From Pseudomonadota bacterium (GTDB taxonomy: Bacteria; Pseudomonadota; Alphaproteobacteria; Rhodospirillales; Magnetospirillaceae): DNA of 64,000 bases. The stretch spans positions 14,864 through 78,863 of the forward strand of contig JAEXAH010000152.1 of assembly GCA_023458315.1 (NCBI GenBank), in the 5' to 3' direction. How positions within the stretch are numbered: the stretch's first letter is position 1; each line of letters starts with the position of its first letter. The notes below the pieces were generated by a model. It searched no databases, was not told where the DNA came from, and saw only the letters and a program-made list of their open reading frames with translations. This document shows, piece after piece, positions 8,617 through 17,037 of this stretch. Position numbers and translations under genes: made by a program.

Positions 8617-9000
8617 CTATTCCGCCACCAGCGCGGCATAGCGCGTGGCCGTCTCCAGCGCCTCCACCAGCCTGTCGCGCGGCACCGGCTTGGGCAGGAA
8701 TTGAACGTATGGACCAAGCTGTCGGTTGGACATGTGCTCGTTCCAATGCCCGGACAGAACGATGGGCATAATGTTCGGATGCGATTCATACATTCGTAGA
8801 ATCAATTGCTCGCCATCCATCACCGGCATGGCGATGTCCGTCACCACCACGCCGACATCGTTGGTGGTCAGCACGTCCAGCGCCTCGGCGCCGTTGGTGG
8901 CGAACATCAGGTTCCAGCGCCGGTTGCCGGACAGCAGGCGGCGCAGACCGTTGAGCAGGTTGGGGTCGTCATCGACCAGCAGCACACCGATGGCATTCAT
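8617..9000 (-). CDS. single-domain response regulator (CheY-like receiver)
   Basis: A 127-residue stand-alone receiver with all key residues: acidic triad DDD at 10-12, phospho-acceptor Asp55 in VVTDIAMPVMDG, Ser83 (VLSGH) and Lys104 (LPKP). It lacks an output domain, so it likely acts by protein contact or as a phosphate relay. The ATG at 8998-9000 has a good Shine-Dalgarno (GGAGG, 6 bases away). There is no kinase next to it; the neighbours are ccoG and a divergent permease, so its partner cannot be inferred. Confidence 0.9.
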   Translation of the reverse strand: MNAIGVLLVDDDPNLLNGLRRLLSGNRRWNLMFATNGAEALDVLTTNDVGVVVTDIAMPVMDGEQLILRMYESHPNIMPIVLSGHWNEHMSNRQLGPYVQFLPKPVPRDRLVEALETATRYAALVAE

Positions 9001-9144
9001 CGCCCACCTCCAGCCTTCCCCCTTGTCGGCGATTCTAGCGCGCCCACCCCGTCCCCCCCATCCCCATTCGGGGAGTAGGCATCGACGGGCGGGCGGGGGT
9101 TTGCTACCTTCGCCGTTCGCGCCGCACAGCCAGGATTGCCGTTC

Positions 9145-10062
9145 GTGAGCATCTATCTGCCCATCGCCGGATTGTCGGTGGACGTCTATGCCCTGCTGGT
9201 GCTGGGCGGCGGCGTCGGCTTTCTGTCGGGATTGTTCGGGGTGGGCGGCGGATTCCTGCTGACGCCGTTGCTGATGTTCATGGGCATCCCGCCGGCCGTG
9301 GCGGTGGCCACCGGCGCCAATCAGGTGGTCGGCGCCTCGGTGTCGGGGCTGATCGCCCATTGGCGGCGCAAGAACGTGGATTTCCGCATGGGCGCCGTGC
9401 TGCTGGTCGGCGGCCTGGGCGGCTCCACCTTGGGCGTGGTTCTGTTCGGTTGGCTGAAAAGCCTGGGCCAGATCGATCTGGTGATCGCGCTGTGCTACGT
9501 GGTGTTCCTGGGCATCATCGGCCTGACCATGGGCTATGAATCGCTGCTGACGCTGATCCGGCGCGGCCGCGCGACGGTCCGGGCGCGCAAGCGTCACCGC
9601 CACCCCTGGCCGACCCTGCCGTTCAAGATGCGCTTTCCCCGCTCGGGCCTGTACATCAGCGTGCTGATGCCGCTGGGGGTGGGCATGTTCGGCGGCGTAC
9701 TGTCGGCGATCATGGGCGTGGGCGGCGGCTTCGTCATGGTGCCGCTGATGATCTATGTGCTGGAGATGCCGACCTCGGTGGTGGTGGGCACCTCGCTGTT
9801 CCAGATCCTGTTCGTCACCGCCAACGTCACCTTTTTGCAGGCGGTGCACACCCAGACGGTGGACGCGGTGCTGATGGTGACATTGCTGGTGGGCGGGGTG
9901 ATCGGCGCCCAGATCGGCGCCCGTTTCGGGGCACGGCTGCGCGGCGAGCAATTGCGCCTGATGCTGGCGCTGGTGGTGTTGGCGGTGTGCGTGCGGCTGG
10001 GGTTCACCCTGGTGCTGACCCCCGACGACCTGTTCAGCGTCGATGCCGCGCTGGGCGGCTGA
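9145..10062 (+). CDS. TauE/SafE family sulfite/sulfur-compound exporter
   Basis: A 305-residue inner-membrane permease with two homologous halves, each starting with a glycine-rich helix: GFLSGLFGVGGGFLLTPLLM and GGVLSAIMGVGGGFVMVPLM. This duplicated pattern defines the TauE/SafE family of putative anion exporters (sulfite, sulfoacetate and related compounds). A cytosolic basic loop (about 145-160) separates the halves. I place the start at GTG 9145; a TTG three codons upstream (9136) is the alternative. It ends one base before the stop of the convergent rhodanese gene, which may support a sulfur role, though head-on genes need not be related. Confidence 0.85.
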   Translation: MSIYLPIAGLSVDVYALLVLGGGVGFLSGLFGVGGGFLLTPLLMFMGIPPAVAVATGANQVVGASVSGLIAHWRRKNVDFRMGAVLLVGGLGGSTLGVVLFGWLKSLGQIDLVIALCYVVFLGIIGLTMGYESLLTLIRRGRATVRARKRHRHPWPTLPFKMRFPRSGLYISVLMPLGVGMFGGVLSAIMGVGGGFVMVPLMIYVLEMPTSVVVGTSLFQILFVTANVTFLQAVHTQTVDAVLMVTLLVGGVIGAQIGARFGARLRGEQLRLMLALVVLAVCVRLGFTLVLTPDDLFSVDAALGG

Positions 10063-10428
10063 TCACGGGCGGCAGGTTTGGCCGCCCACCGCCTTCCAGC
10101 CGAAGATGCCGCCTTCCAGACGATAGATGTCGCCGCCATAGCCCAAGGCCACGGCGCGTTCGGCGGCGGTGCCGCAGCGCACGCCCGACCGGCAGTGGAA
10201 CACCAGCCGCTTGCCCTCGGGCACCGGCGGCAATTGTCCGGGGTCGAAACCGGACAGCGGCAGGTTGACGGCGCCGGGAATGGCCTCGGCCTGATATTCC
10301 CCGACCTCGCGCACGTCGATCAGCACCACCTCGTCCGCCTCGACCCAGCGTTTGACGTCATAGGCGGGCACGATATGGACGCGATTGTCGGCGGCCTCTG
10401 CGTCACGGCCGAACAGACGGTTGAACAT
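10063..10428 (-). CDS. rhodanese-like domain protein
   Basis: A single rhodanese domain of 121 residues, expected to carry persulfide sulfur on Cys79 in the active loop HCRSGVRCG. Other family marks are VVLIDVREVGEYQAEAIPGAVNLPL and the C-terminal YRLEGGIFGWKAVGG. The cytosolic protein lacks a signal peptide. A Shine-Dalgarno GGGAG precedes the ATG. The upstream leader contains a 7-bp hairpin (10475-10481 with 10492-10498). It lies tail-to-tail with the TauE/SafE permease with no gap. Confidence 0.9.
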   Translation of the reverse strand: MFNRLFGRDAEAADNRVHIVPAYDVKRWVEADEVVLIDVREVGEYQAEAIPGAVNLPLSGFDPGQLPPVPEGKRLVFHCRSGVRCGTAAERAVALGYGGDIYRLEGGIFGWKAVGGQTCRP

Positions 10429-10626
10429 CGCGGCTCCCGCTTCCTTTCACTTCAGGCAACACTAATTTAACCATGCCGCCCGCCATTGCAAGGGCGGCGA
10501 AAATGTAATGCATGTTATTCGCATCACCATAATCCTTTTCCGCTACGCCCTCAGAACCGGTGACGAACAGGCGAGGCCGTGGCATCCTGCTCCACCAACA
10601 ATCACAATGGTTGGGGGACGGAAAGC

Positions 10627-11712
10627 ATGGCCGTTACTTTCGCCGAAGCCACCGAATCCTATTTCGCCTGGATGGCGACCCGTTTCCCCCCCGACCGCCG
10701 CGGGCTTGACCATCGGCACAAGGCGCTGTCCGCCGATCCCTTCGCCTTTCTGCGCGGCACCTTCTATTGGTGGCTGGTGCGCTGGGACGAACTGATGCCC
10801 GAGGCGGTGCGCAATGCCCCGCCCATCCTGTCGGTGGGCGACCTGCACCTGGAAAATTTCGGCACCTGGCGCGACCGCGAGGGACGGCTGGTGTGGGGCA
10901 TCAACGATTTCGACGAGGCCCACCCCTTTCCCGTCACCCTGGATCTGGTGCGCCTGGCGACCTCGGTCCTGCTGGCCATCGACGAGGGCCACCTGAAGCT
11001 GGACGGGCGGTTGGCCTGCGCCACCCTGCTGGAAGGCTACAACGCCAATCTGGGCAAGCCCACCGGGCGGCCGGTGATCCTGGAGGGCGACGCGGCGTGG
11101 CTGCTGCCCGCCGCCAGCCTGCACTGGTCCGAGACGGCGCGCTATTGGCGCAAGGAATTCGGCGGCCTGAGCGCGGCGCGCGACATGGGCGACCTTTACG
11201 AATTGCTGGCCGAGCGCATGCCCGAGGGCGTGCCCGTCGAGGAATTCCTGGACCGCTGGAACGCGGGCAAGGGCTCGTTGGGGCGGCCGCGCGCCGTGGC
11301 GCTGGGCGACTGGCGCGGCGGCCCGGTGGCGCGCGAGGGCAAGCGGGCACTGCCCTCGGCCGGAGTGTGGCGCGAGGGCGGCCCGGCCACCGGCCACGCC
11401 ACCCTGGATTACAGCATGATCATGGCCGCCGCCTTTCGCGTGCCCGATCCCTGCCTGTATCTGACCGCCGACTGGGTGGTGCGCCGCCTGAGCCCGGAAA
11501 GTCACAAGATCGCCGTGGACCAGTTGCGCGACCACGTCCAGGCCGAGGCGCTGGTGCGCTGGATGGGCTGGGAGGTGGCCAACATCCATCGCGGCCAGGC
11601 CGGACGCCACGACCTGGAGGAATGGCTGGCCGCCCTGCCCCTGGGCTGGCTGCACGATTCGGCGGAAACCATGGCGCGGGCCACCGTCGCCGATTGGAAA
11701 GCCTATCGCTGA
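10627..11712 (+). CDS. DUF2252 family protein
   Basis: A 361-residue protein of the uncharacterised DUF2252 family. The segment LSVGDLHLENFGTW followed by WGINDFDEAHPFPVTLDLVRLATS resembles the catalytic (HxDxxxxN-like) and DFD metal motifs of aminoglycoside-phosphotransferase-like kinases, so it may be an atypical kinase; that is inference. No signal peptide is present. The start at 10627 was chosen over an ATG-like extension at 10579 because a purine-rich GGACGGAAAG lies just upstream and the conserved sequence begins immediately. It stands alone, followed by a repeat element and a two-way terminator. Confidence 0.8.
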   Translation: MAVTFAEATESYFAWMATRFPPDRRGLDHRHKALSADPFAFLRGTFYWWLVRWDELMPEAVRNAPPILSVGDLHLENFGTWRDREGRLVWGINDFDEAHPFPVTLDLVRLATSVLLAIDEGHLKLDGRLACATLLEGYNANLGKPTGRPVILEGDAAWLLPAASLHWSETARYWRKEFGGLSAARDMGDLYELLAERMPEGVPVEEFLDRWNAGKGSLGRPRAVALGDWRGGPVAREGKRALPSAGVWREGGPATGHATLDYSMIMAAAFRVPDPCLYLTADWVVRRLSPESHKIAVDQLRDHVQAEALVRWMGWEVANIHRGQAGRHDLEEWLAALPLGWLHDSAETMARATVADWKAYR

Positions 11713-11717
11713 CCAAT

Positions 11718-11910
11718 AAAAAAGTTCTTCGCGGATATGCGGGAAGGTTGCGCCTCAACCATTTGCGTCATGCCCGGACTTGATCCGGGTATCCACGCGG
11801 CACCGCCTGTTCCTGTCTTTCCGCTGAGCGGCCTGCGGACAAACGTGGATGGCCGGGTCAAGCCCGGCCATGACGGGCATTTCCCGCAAATCTGCGATGG
11901 AACAACAAAA
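11718..11910 (-). repeat. MITE-like dispersed repeat, copy A1
   Basis: About 190 bp of non-coding DNA bounded by imperfect inverted repeats (left 11724-11745, right about 11881-11903, core GCGGATATGCGGGAA / GCAGATTTGCGGGAA). Internally it has two short palindromes around GCCCGGACTTGATCCGGG and GGCCGGGTCAAGCCCGGCC. Its reverse complement matches the copy at 33218-33400 almost throughout. No coding sequence is visible. Confidence 0.8.
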
Positions 11911-11911
11911 A

Positions 11912-11945
11912 AGCCCGCCGAGGGTTCCCCCGGCGGGCCTTTTTC
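11912..11945. terminator. bidirectional intrinsic terminator
   Basis: A stem GCCCGCCG/CGGCGGGC (11913-11920 with 11931-11938), extended by GGG/CCC across one mismatch, is flanked by an A-run on the left and a T-run on the right. It can therefore stop transcription from both the DUF2252 gene and the convergent polyprenyl synthase gene. Confidence 0.85.
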
Positions 11946-11957
11946 AAACCGTCAAAC

Positions 11958-12977
11958 TCAGTACGCGCGGTCGATGCAGAAATCGATGACGTCGATCATC
12001 GCCTGCTTGATCGGGCTGTCGGGGAAGATGCCCAGGGCGTCGCGCGCCACTTCGCCGTAATGGCGGGCGCGGGCCACGGTGTCGGCCAGCGACCCGTGCT
12101 TTTCCATCAGGGCGATGGCGTGCTCCAGGTCGCCGTCCTGCTGCTCCAGACGCTCGACGGTGCGGCGCCAGAACTCGCGCTCGGCCTCGTCGCCGCGGCG
12201 GAAGGCCAGGATGATCGGCAGGGTGATCTTGCCCTCGCGGAAATCGTCGCCGACCGTCTTGCCCAGCACCGCCTGCTTGGCGGAATAATCCAGCATGTCG
12301 TCGATCAACTGAAAGGCGATGCCCAGATTCAGGCCATAGGAATCCAGCGCGTCCTCTTCCGCCTTGGGGCGATCGGCCACCACCGCGCCGATGCGGCAGG
12401 CGGCGGCGAACAGCGCGGCGGTCTTGGAGCGGATGACTTCCAGATAGGCGTCCTCGCTGGTTTCGGTGTCGTTGGCGGTGACGAGCTGCAACACCTCGCC
12501 CTCGGCGATCACCGACGAGGCGCGGGACAGGATGGCCAGCACCGACAACGAGCCGTCCTCGACCATCAGTTCGAACGACCGCGAGAACAGGAAGTCGCCC
12601 ACCAGCACGCTGGGCTTGTTGCCGAACAGCGCGTTGGCCGATGCCTGGCCGCGTCGCAGGTCGGATTCGTCGACCACGTCGTCGTGCAACAGGGTGGCGG
12701 TATGGATGAATTCGACGCAGGCGGCCAGCTTGACGTGGCGGTCGCCGTCATGACCGGCCAGACGGGCCGAGGCCAGGGTCAGCACCGGACGCAGACGCTT
12801 GCCGCCGGCGGCGATGATGTGGCCGGCCAGTTGCGGGATCAGCGCCACCGGGCTGTGCATGCGGTCGATGATCTGGCGGTTGACTTTGTCCAGGTCGTCC
12901 TTGACCAAAGACACCAGGGTATCGAAGCTCTTTGCCTTCTTGCCCCGCTCTTCCTCAAGACTGACCACGATCGCCAC
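11958..12977 (-). CDS. ispB: long-chain polyprenyl diphosphate synthase (IspB-like)
   Basis: A 339-residue trans-prenyltransferase that extends an allylic diphosphate with isopentenyl diphosphate to make the ubiquinone side chain (octa- to decaprenyl; exact length not readable). The first Asp-rich motif DDVVDE is at 99-104 and the second is in FQLIDDMLD. GGKRLRP (59-65) and the conserved KTAALFAAAC are also seen. I chose the GTG at 12975-12977, preceded by GAGGGAG, rather than an ATG 22 codons upstream that would extend into the neighbouring leader. The usual family length fits this start. It is monocistronic and transcribed away from the TrmN6-like gene. Confidence 0.9.
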   Translation of the reverse strand: MAIVVSLEEERGKKAKSFDTLVSLVKDDLDKVNRQIIDRMHSPVALIPQLAGHIIAAGGKRLRPVLTLASARLAGHDGDRHVKLAACVEFIHTATLLHDDVVDESDLRRGQASANALFGNKPSVLVGDFLFSRSFELMVEDGSLSVLAILSRASSVIAEGEVLQLVTANDTETSEDAYLEVIRSKTAALFAAACRIGAVVADRPKAEEDALDSYGLNLGIAFQLIDDMLDYSAKQAVLGKTVGDDFREGKITLPIILAFRRGDEAEREFWRRTVERLEQQDGDLEHAIALMEKHGSLADTVARARHYGEVARDALGIFPDSPIKQAMIDVIDFCIDRAY

Positions 12978-13096
12978 GATATGACACTCCCTCAAGCGCG
13001 GAATGATGACCCCCGTCCGCGCGCACGAACATAGTGTTGCCAAGGAAAGTCGGTCAAGCTTACATCGCCGCCGCCCGCCAGTTTGCCGGAGAGATC

Positions 13097-13846
13097 ATGT
13101 CCGCCCCCCCTGCTTCCGCCATCACCGAGGACCATTTCCTGGGGGGACGGCTGGTGATCCGCCAACCGCGCAACGGCTATCGCGCCGGGTCCGACCCCCT
13201 GTTCCTGGCCGCCGCCGTACCCGGCCGCGACGGCCAGACGGTTCTGGATCTGGGGTGCGGCGTCGGCACCGCCTCGCTGTGCCTGCTGACACGGTTGACC
13301 GGAATACAGGCGGTCGGCCTGGAGCTTCAGCCGGAACTGGCCGAATTGGCCCGCGCCAACGCCGACGCCAACGGCCTGGGCGAACGGTTGCGGGTGGAAT
13401 TGGGCGACATCACCGCGCCGCCGCCCGGCGTGCCCTATCACGCCTTCGATCACGTCATCACCAATCCGCCATGGTACGAGCCCGGCACCATCCGCCCGCC
13501 CGCCGCCGCCAGCAAGGCCATCGGCCATATGGAAGAGGTGTCGCTGGCCGAGTGGCTGAAGCAGGCGGTGCGCTTCCTCAAACCCAAGGGACGGCTGTTC
13601 GTGGTGCACCGCGCCGACCGGCTGGGCGACATCCTGGCCGGGTTGAATCCGTTGCGGGTCGGCGAAATCCGCGTCTTCCCGCTATGGCCCAAGGCGGGCA
13701 AGGCCGCCACCCGTGTGGTGGTGGCGGCCCGCAAGGATGCCAGAACGCCGCTGGAGGTGCAGCCCGGCCTGGTGCTGCACCACGACGACGGCAGCTATAC
13801 CGCCATCGCCGATTCCATCCTGCGCGATGGCGCGGGGTTGTTTTAG
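13097..13846 (+). CDS. TrmN6-like tRNA (adenine-N6) methyltransferase
   Basis: A 249-residue class I methyltransferase of the YfiC/TrmN6 type, whose studied member methylates A37 of tRNA-Val1. The N-terminus FLGGRLVIRQPRNGYRAGSDPLFLAA is diagnostic. Motif I is DLGCGVGTAS (51-60), and the catalytic NPPW at 123-126 replaces NPPY, as often seen in this group. The ATG at 13097 is preceded by GGAGAG. Its stop overlaps the stop of the convergent MFS gene by a few bases. The tRNA-Val gene earlier in the window has anticodon GAC, but it is not known whether it is the substrate. Confidence 0.82.
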   Translation: MSAPPASAITEDHFLGGRLVIRQPRNGYRAGSDPLFLAAAVPGRDGQTVLDLGCGVGTASLCLLTRLTGIQAVGLELQPELAELARANADANGLGERLRVELGDITAPPPGVPYHAFDHVITNPPWYEPGTIRPPAAASKAIGHMEEVSLAEWLKQAVRFLKPKGRLFVVHRADRLGDILAGLNPLRVGEIRVFPLWPKAGKAATRVVVAARKDARTPLEVQPGLVLHHDDGSYTAIADSILRDGAGLF

Positions 13847-15021
13847 GCTTCCGCCTCGGCCACCGCCGGACGCTCGGCGGGAAAGCCCAGCACCACGGCA
13901 ACCATGGCCAAGGCCGCCCCGGCCAGGGTGACGAACAAAGCGGTGAAGCCGCCGCTGGCGTGCAACGCGCCGACCAGCGGAATAGCCACCGCGCTGGCGC
14001 CGAACGACACCAGATAGCGCAGGGCATAGACCCGAGAGCGCCAGGAATCGGCGATATAGCGGCCGACCATGGCTTCGTTGACCGGAATCTGGCCGAACAC
14101 CGCGAACAACGCCACCGTGGCGACCGCCGCCATGCTCCAGCCCCAGGCATAGGCGGCGGCCAGCAGCAGCGGCGGCTGCACCACCGCCACCGCGAACAGC
14201 ACCCGGCGCAGGCTGTAGCGGTCGATCAGCGGCCCGGTGATCAATTGCGCCACCGCCGCCAGGGCGTAGATGGCCGACACCACGCCACCGATGCCCGCCG
14301 CCGAATCCGCCAGTTGCGGCAGGCGCTCCTGGATGATCTTGGGCATGGACACCACGGCGGCATTGAAGATCAGGCTGCCGACGGCGGTCGAGGCCATCAG
14401 CACCACGAACAGCCGCACCATGTCGCCGCGCCCGCCCATGACATGGCGGGCCGGGGCGGCGGTGGCCGGGCCGGGGTCGCGGACCATGATGGCATAGGCG
14501 ATACCCGCCGCCACCGAGACCGCGCCCGGCACCACGAAGGCGGCACGCCAGCCCCACACCTGCATCAGGCCGCCCGCCAGCACCGCCGCCGCTGCCAATC
14601 CCATGTTGCCCCACAGACCGTTGACGCCCAGCGTGCGGCCCATGCCCTGGCCGTGCGCTACCAGCATGGCGTTGCCGACCGGGTGATAGATGGAGCCGAA
14701 CACCCCCATCACCGTCAGCCCCACCGCCAGCGACACCGGGCCGTCGGCCAGGGCACAGGCCATGGTGGCGAGGCCGGTTCCCACCAGGAACACCACCATC
14801 ATGCGGTGGCGGCTCCAGCGGTCGCCCAGCCATCCGGCAGGCAGCGCCCCGGCGCCGAAGGCGATGAAGCCGCCCAGCGACAGCACCAGAACCTCGCCGT
14901 AGCTCAGGCCGAATTGCGCGGTCAGGGCCAGCGCCACCGTGGGAAAAATCAGCATGACCATATGGTCGATGGCGTGACCGATATTCAGGAACAGGACCAG
15001 TCGTCGTCGGCTGGCGGGCAT
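13843..15021 (-). CDS. MFS transporter
   Basis: A 392-residue major facilitator with about 12 membrane helices. The loop 2-3 signature is present as GWLGDRWSRHRMMV and its counterpart in the second half as GPLIDRYSLRRVL. Near the N-terminus is NIGHAIDHMVMLIFPTVALAL, with a charged HAIDH in the first helix. The start at 15021 has GGAG 9 bases upstream; an alternative ATG lies five codons earlier. It is divergent from an AraC-type regulator 81 bp away, an arrangement common for drug or metabolite efflux pumps under local control. Substrate unknown. Confidence 0.85.
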   Translation of the reverse strand: MPASRRRLVLFLNIGHAIDHMVMLIFPTVALALTAQFGLSYGEVLVLSLGGFIAFGAGALPAGWLGDRWSRHRMMVVFLVGTGLATMACALADGPVSLAVGLTVMGVFGSIYHPVGNAMLVAHGQGMGRTLGVNGLWGNMGLAAAAVLAGGLMQVWGWRAAFVVPGAVSVAAGIAYAIMVRDPGPATAAPARHVMGGRGDMVRLFVVLMASTAVGSLIFNAAVVSMPKIIQERLPQLADSAAGIGGVVSAIYALAAVAQLITGPLIDRYSLRRVLFAVAVVQPPLLLAAAYAWGWSMAAVATVALFAVFGQIPVNEAMVGRYIADSWRSRVYALRYLVSFGASAVAIPLVGALHASGGFTALFVTLAGAALAMVAVVLGFPAERPAVAEAEA

Positions 15022-15102
15022 GGCTTTTTTCTCCATGGCTTGGGTTTGTTGGTGTTGCCATGGTAAGGACAGCATCATCTGGCCGTCGCACGGGGTTAGG
15101 AC

Positions 15103-15873
15103 ATGCAATGTCGTGATTCTGACATTCTTGAGCGCATCGACGCGGCGGTGCTGCCGGTCTTCGCCTGCGCGGTGGATTACGCCGACGGCGCCTTGGTCGC
15201 CCGCCACACCCACCGCCGGGCGCAATTGATCCACACCGTGTCGGGGGCCATGACCATCTGCACCGAACAGGGCAGTTGGGTGGTGCCGCCGACCCGTGCC
15301 GTGTGGGTGCCCGCCGGGATCGAGCATTGGATCACCATGGCGGGCGAGGTGCGCATGCGCAGCCTGTTCATCACCCCGGCGCGGGCGGCGGATCTGCCCC
15401 GGCAATGCGCGGTGGTGGCGGTGTCGGCGTTGCTGCGCGAGCTGATCCTGGCGGCGCTGGCGGTGGATCAGCACGCGCCGAGCACGCGCGACCGCCTGTT
15501 GCTGGAACTGGCGGTCGAGGAAATCCGGGTGCTGGAGGCGCAGCCGCTGCACCTGCCCATGCCGTCCGAGCCGCGCATCGCCCGCATCTGCCATGCCCTG
15601 CTGGCCGATCCCGCCGACAAACGGCCACTGGCGGAATGGGCGGCATGGGCGGGATTGTCCGAACGCACGGCGGCGCGAGCCTTTATTGCCGCCTGCGGCA
15701 TGAGCTTCGGCCGCTGGCGCCAGCAGGTGCGGCTGATCGCCGCCCTGACCCGGCTGGCGCGCGGCGAACCGGTGCTGAGCGTCGCCCTGGATTTGGGCTA
15801 TGACAGCCCCAGCGCCTTTTCCGCCATGTTCCGCAAAGCGCTGGGGCGCACGCCCTCGGCCTATTTCGGGTGA
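15103..15873 (+). CDS. AraC family transcriptional regulator with N-terminal cupin
   Basis: A 256-residue regulator. Residues 1-150 form an AraC-type cupin sensor (HTHRRAQLIHTVSGAM, WVVPPTRAVWVPAGIEHWI). Residues about 160-256 form the double HTH: ARICHALLADP, the first recognition helix region LAEWAAWAGLSERTAARAF, and LSVALDLGYDSPSAFSAMFRKALGRTPSAYF. This sub-type commonly controls a divergent efflux gene, which fits the MFS gene on the other strand. A near-palindrome TTGCCATGGTAA at 15054-15065 in the intergenic region could be an operator, with low certainty. Confidence 0.88.
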   Translation: MQCRDSDILERIDAAVLPVFACAVDYADGALVARHTHRRAQLIHTVSGAMTICTEQGSWVVPPTRAVWVPAGIEHWITMAGEVRMRSLFITPARAADLPRQCAVVAVSALLRELILAALAVDQHAPSTRDRLLLELAVEEIRVLEAQPLHLPMPSEPRIARICHALLADPADKRPLAEWAAWAGLSERTAARAFIAACGMSFGRWRQQVRLIAALTRLARGEPVLSVALDLGYDSPSAFSAMFRKALGRTPSAYFG

Positions 15874-15908
15874 CTTGCGAAAATCGCCGGACGCGTTATG
15901 TCTGAGAC

Positions 15909-16745
15909 ATGGCTATTCCCTTGCTCAGCGGCGCCGTCGGGCGCCTGATCTCGCCGCCGCCGGTGGTCAGCGTGGTGCGGCTGTCCGGCATCATCGCCGC
16001 CTCGGGCGGCCTGGGGCGCGGTGCCCTCAACCTGACCGGACAGGCCGCCGCGCTCAAGGCGGCGTTCGCGCCCAAGCGTCTGGCGGCGGTGGCGCTGTCC
16101 ATCAACTCGCCGGGCGGCTCGCCGGTGCAAAGCGCGCTGATCGCCAGACGCATCCGCGACCACGCCGCCGAACGCAAGGTGCCGGTGATCGCCTTCGTCG
16201 AGGACGTGGCGGCGTCGGGCGGCTATTGGCTGGCGACGGCCGCCGACGAGATTTACGCCGATGCCGCCTCGATCGTCGGCTCCATCGGCGTGGTGTCGGC
16301 GGGGTTCGGCTTCGCCCAGGCGCTGGAACGGCTGGGCATCGAACGGCGCGTCCACACCCAGGGCGAGCGCAAGCGCATGCTGGACCCGTTCTTGCCCGAA
16401 CGCCCCGAGGACGTGGCGCGGCTGGAGGCGTTGCAGGCCGACATCCATGCCGGGTTCAAGGATTGGGTCCGCCTGCGCCGCGACGGCAAGTTGAAGGCGC
16501 CCGAGGACAGCCTGTTCAACGGCGACATCTGGACCGGGCGGCAGGCGGTCGAACTGGGGCTGGTGGACGGATTGGGCGATTTGCGCGGCACCCTGCGCAC
16601 CCGCTTCGGCGACAATGTGCGGCTGCGTCCGGTGGGCGGACGGCGGGCGCCGTGGCTGCGGCTGCTGACGCCGCGCGGCCACTGGGCCGACGACCTGATC
16701 GCCGCGTTCGAGGACCGCGCCGCCTGGGCCCGTTGGGGGCTGTAG
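15909..16745 (+). CDS. S49 family serine peptidase (SohB/SppA-like)
   Basis: A 278-residue single-domain peptidase of clan SK. The nucleophile is Ser103 in AASGGYWLAT, and the general base is probably Lys155 in TQGERKRMLDPF. Also conserved are SINSPGGSPVQSALIARRI and GSIGVVSAGFG. Members act on signal peptides or damaged membrane proteins, usually as membrane-bound oligomers, but no clear N-terminal membrane helix is seen here, only a mildly hydrophobic start. A small zinc-ribbon protein follows 42 bp downstream. Confidence 0.88.
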   Translation: MAIPLLSGAVGRLISPPPVVSVVRLSGIIAASGGLGRGALNLTGQAAALKAAFAPKRLAAVALSINSPGGSPVQSALIARRIRDHAAERKVPVIAFVEDVAASGGYWLATAADEIYADAASIVGSIGVVSAGFGFAQALERLGIERRVHTQGERKRMLDPFLPERPEDVARLEALQADIHAGFKDWVRLRRDGKLKAPEDSLFNGDIWTGRQAVELGLVDGLGDLRGTLRTRFGDNVRLRPVGGRRAPWLRLLTPRGHWADDLIAAFEDRAAWARWGL

Positions 16746-16787
16746 CCCGCCCTTGACCCCTTTTCGGCACGGGTCCACACTTCGGCC

Positions 16788-17033
16788 ATGTTCACCAAAT
16801 TCCTGCTGACCGTCGCGGTCATCGCCCTTATCTGGTTCGGCTTCAAGTACCTGCAACGGGTCGCGGAACTGCGCGACCGCGCCGACCGCCGCCCGCCCGT
16901 CCCCGGCGGCCAGCCGAAATTCGAGCCGGTGGACGATGGCGAAAGCGTGCAGGATCTGGTGAAGTGCCCGCGCTGCAACACCTGGCGGTCGTCCCGGCTG
17001 AAATCGTGCGGCCGCCCGGAATGCCCGTACTGA
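16788..17033 (+). CDS. small membrane protein with zinc-ribbon tail
   Basis: An 81-residue protein with one N-terminal membrane helix (about 3-21), a short basic/proline linker and a C-terminal Cys motif KCPRCNTWRSS...CGRPECPY, which could bind one zinc ion. The layout suggests a membrane anchor with a cytosolic zinc finger. It follows the S49 peptidase on the same strand, so the two may be co-transcribed. I know no characterised homologue. Confidence 0.75.
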   Translation: MFTKFLLTVAVIALIWFGFKYLQRVAELRDRADRRPPVPGGQPKFEPVDDGESVQDLVKCPRCNTWRSSRLKSCGRPECPY

Positions 17034-17037
17034 CGGA

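Noticed and set aside
10063..10428. A joint sulfur operon of TauE/SafE and rhodanese
   Set aside because: The genes are convergent, so they cannot share a transcript; a functional link is possible but unsupported.
13003..15066. A 687-codon plus-strand frame
   Set aside because: Antisense to the MFS gene and out of frame with the TrmN6-like gene; low-complexity His/Gln/Arg composition.
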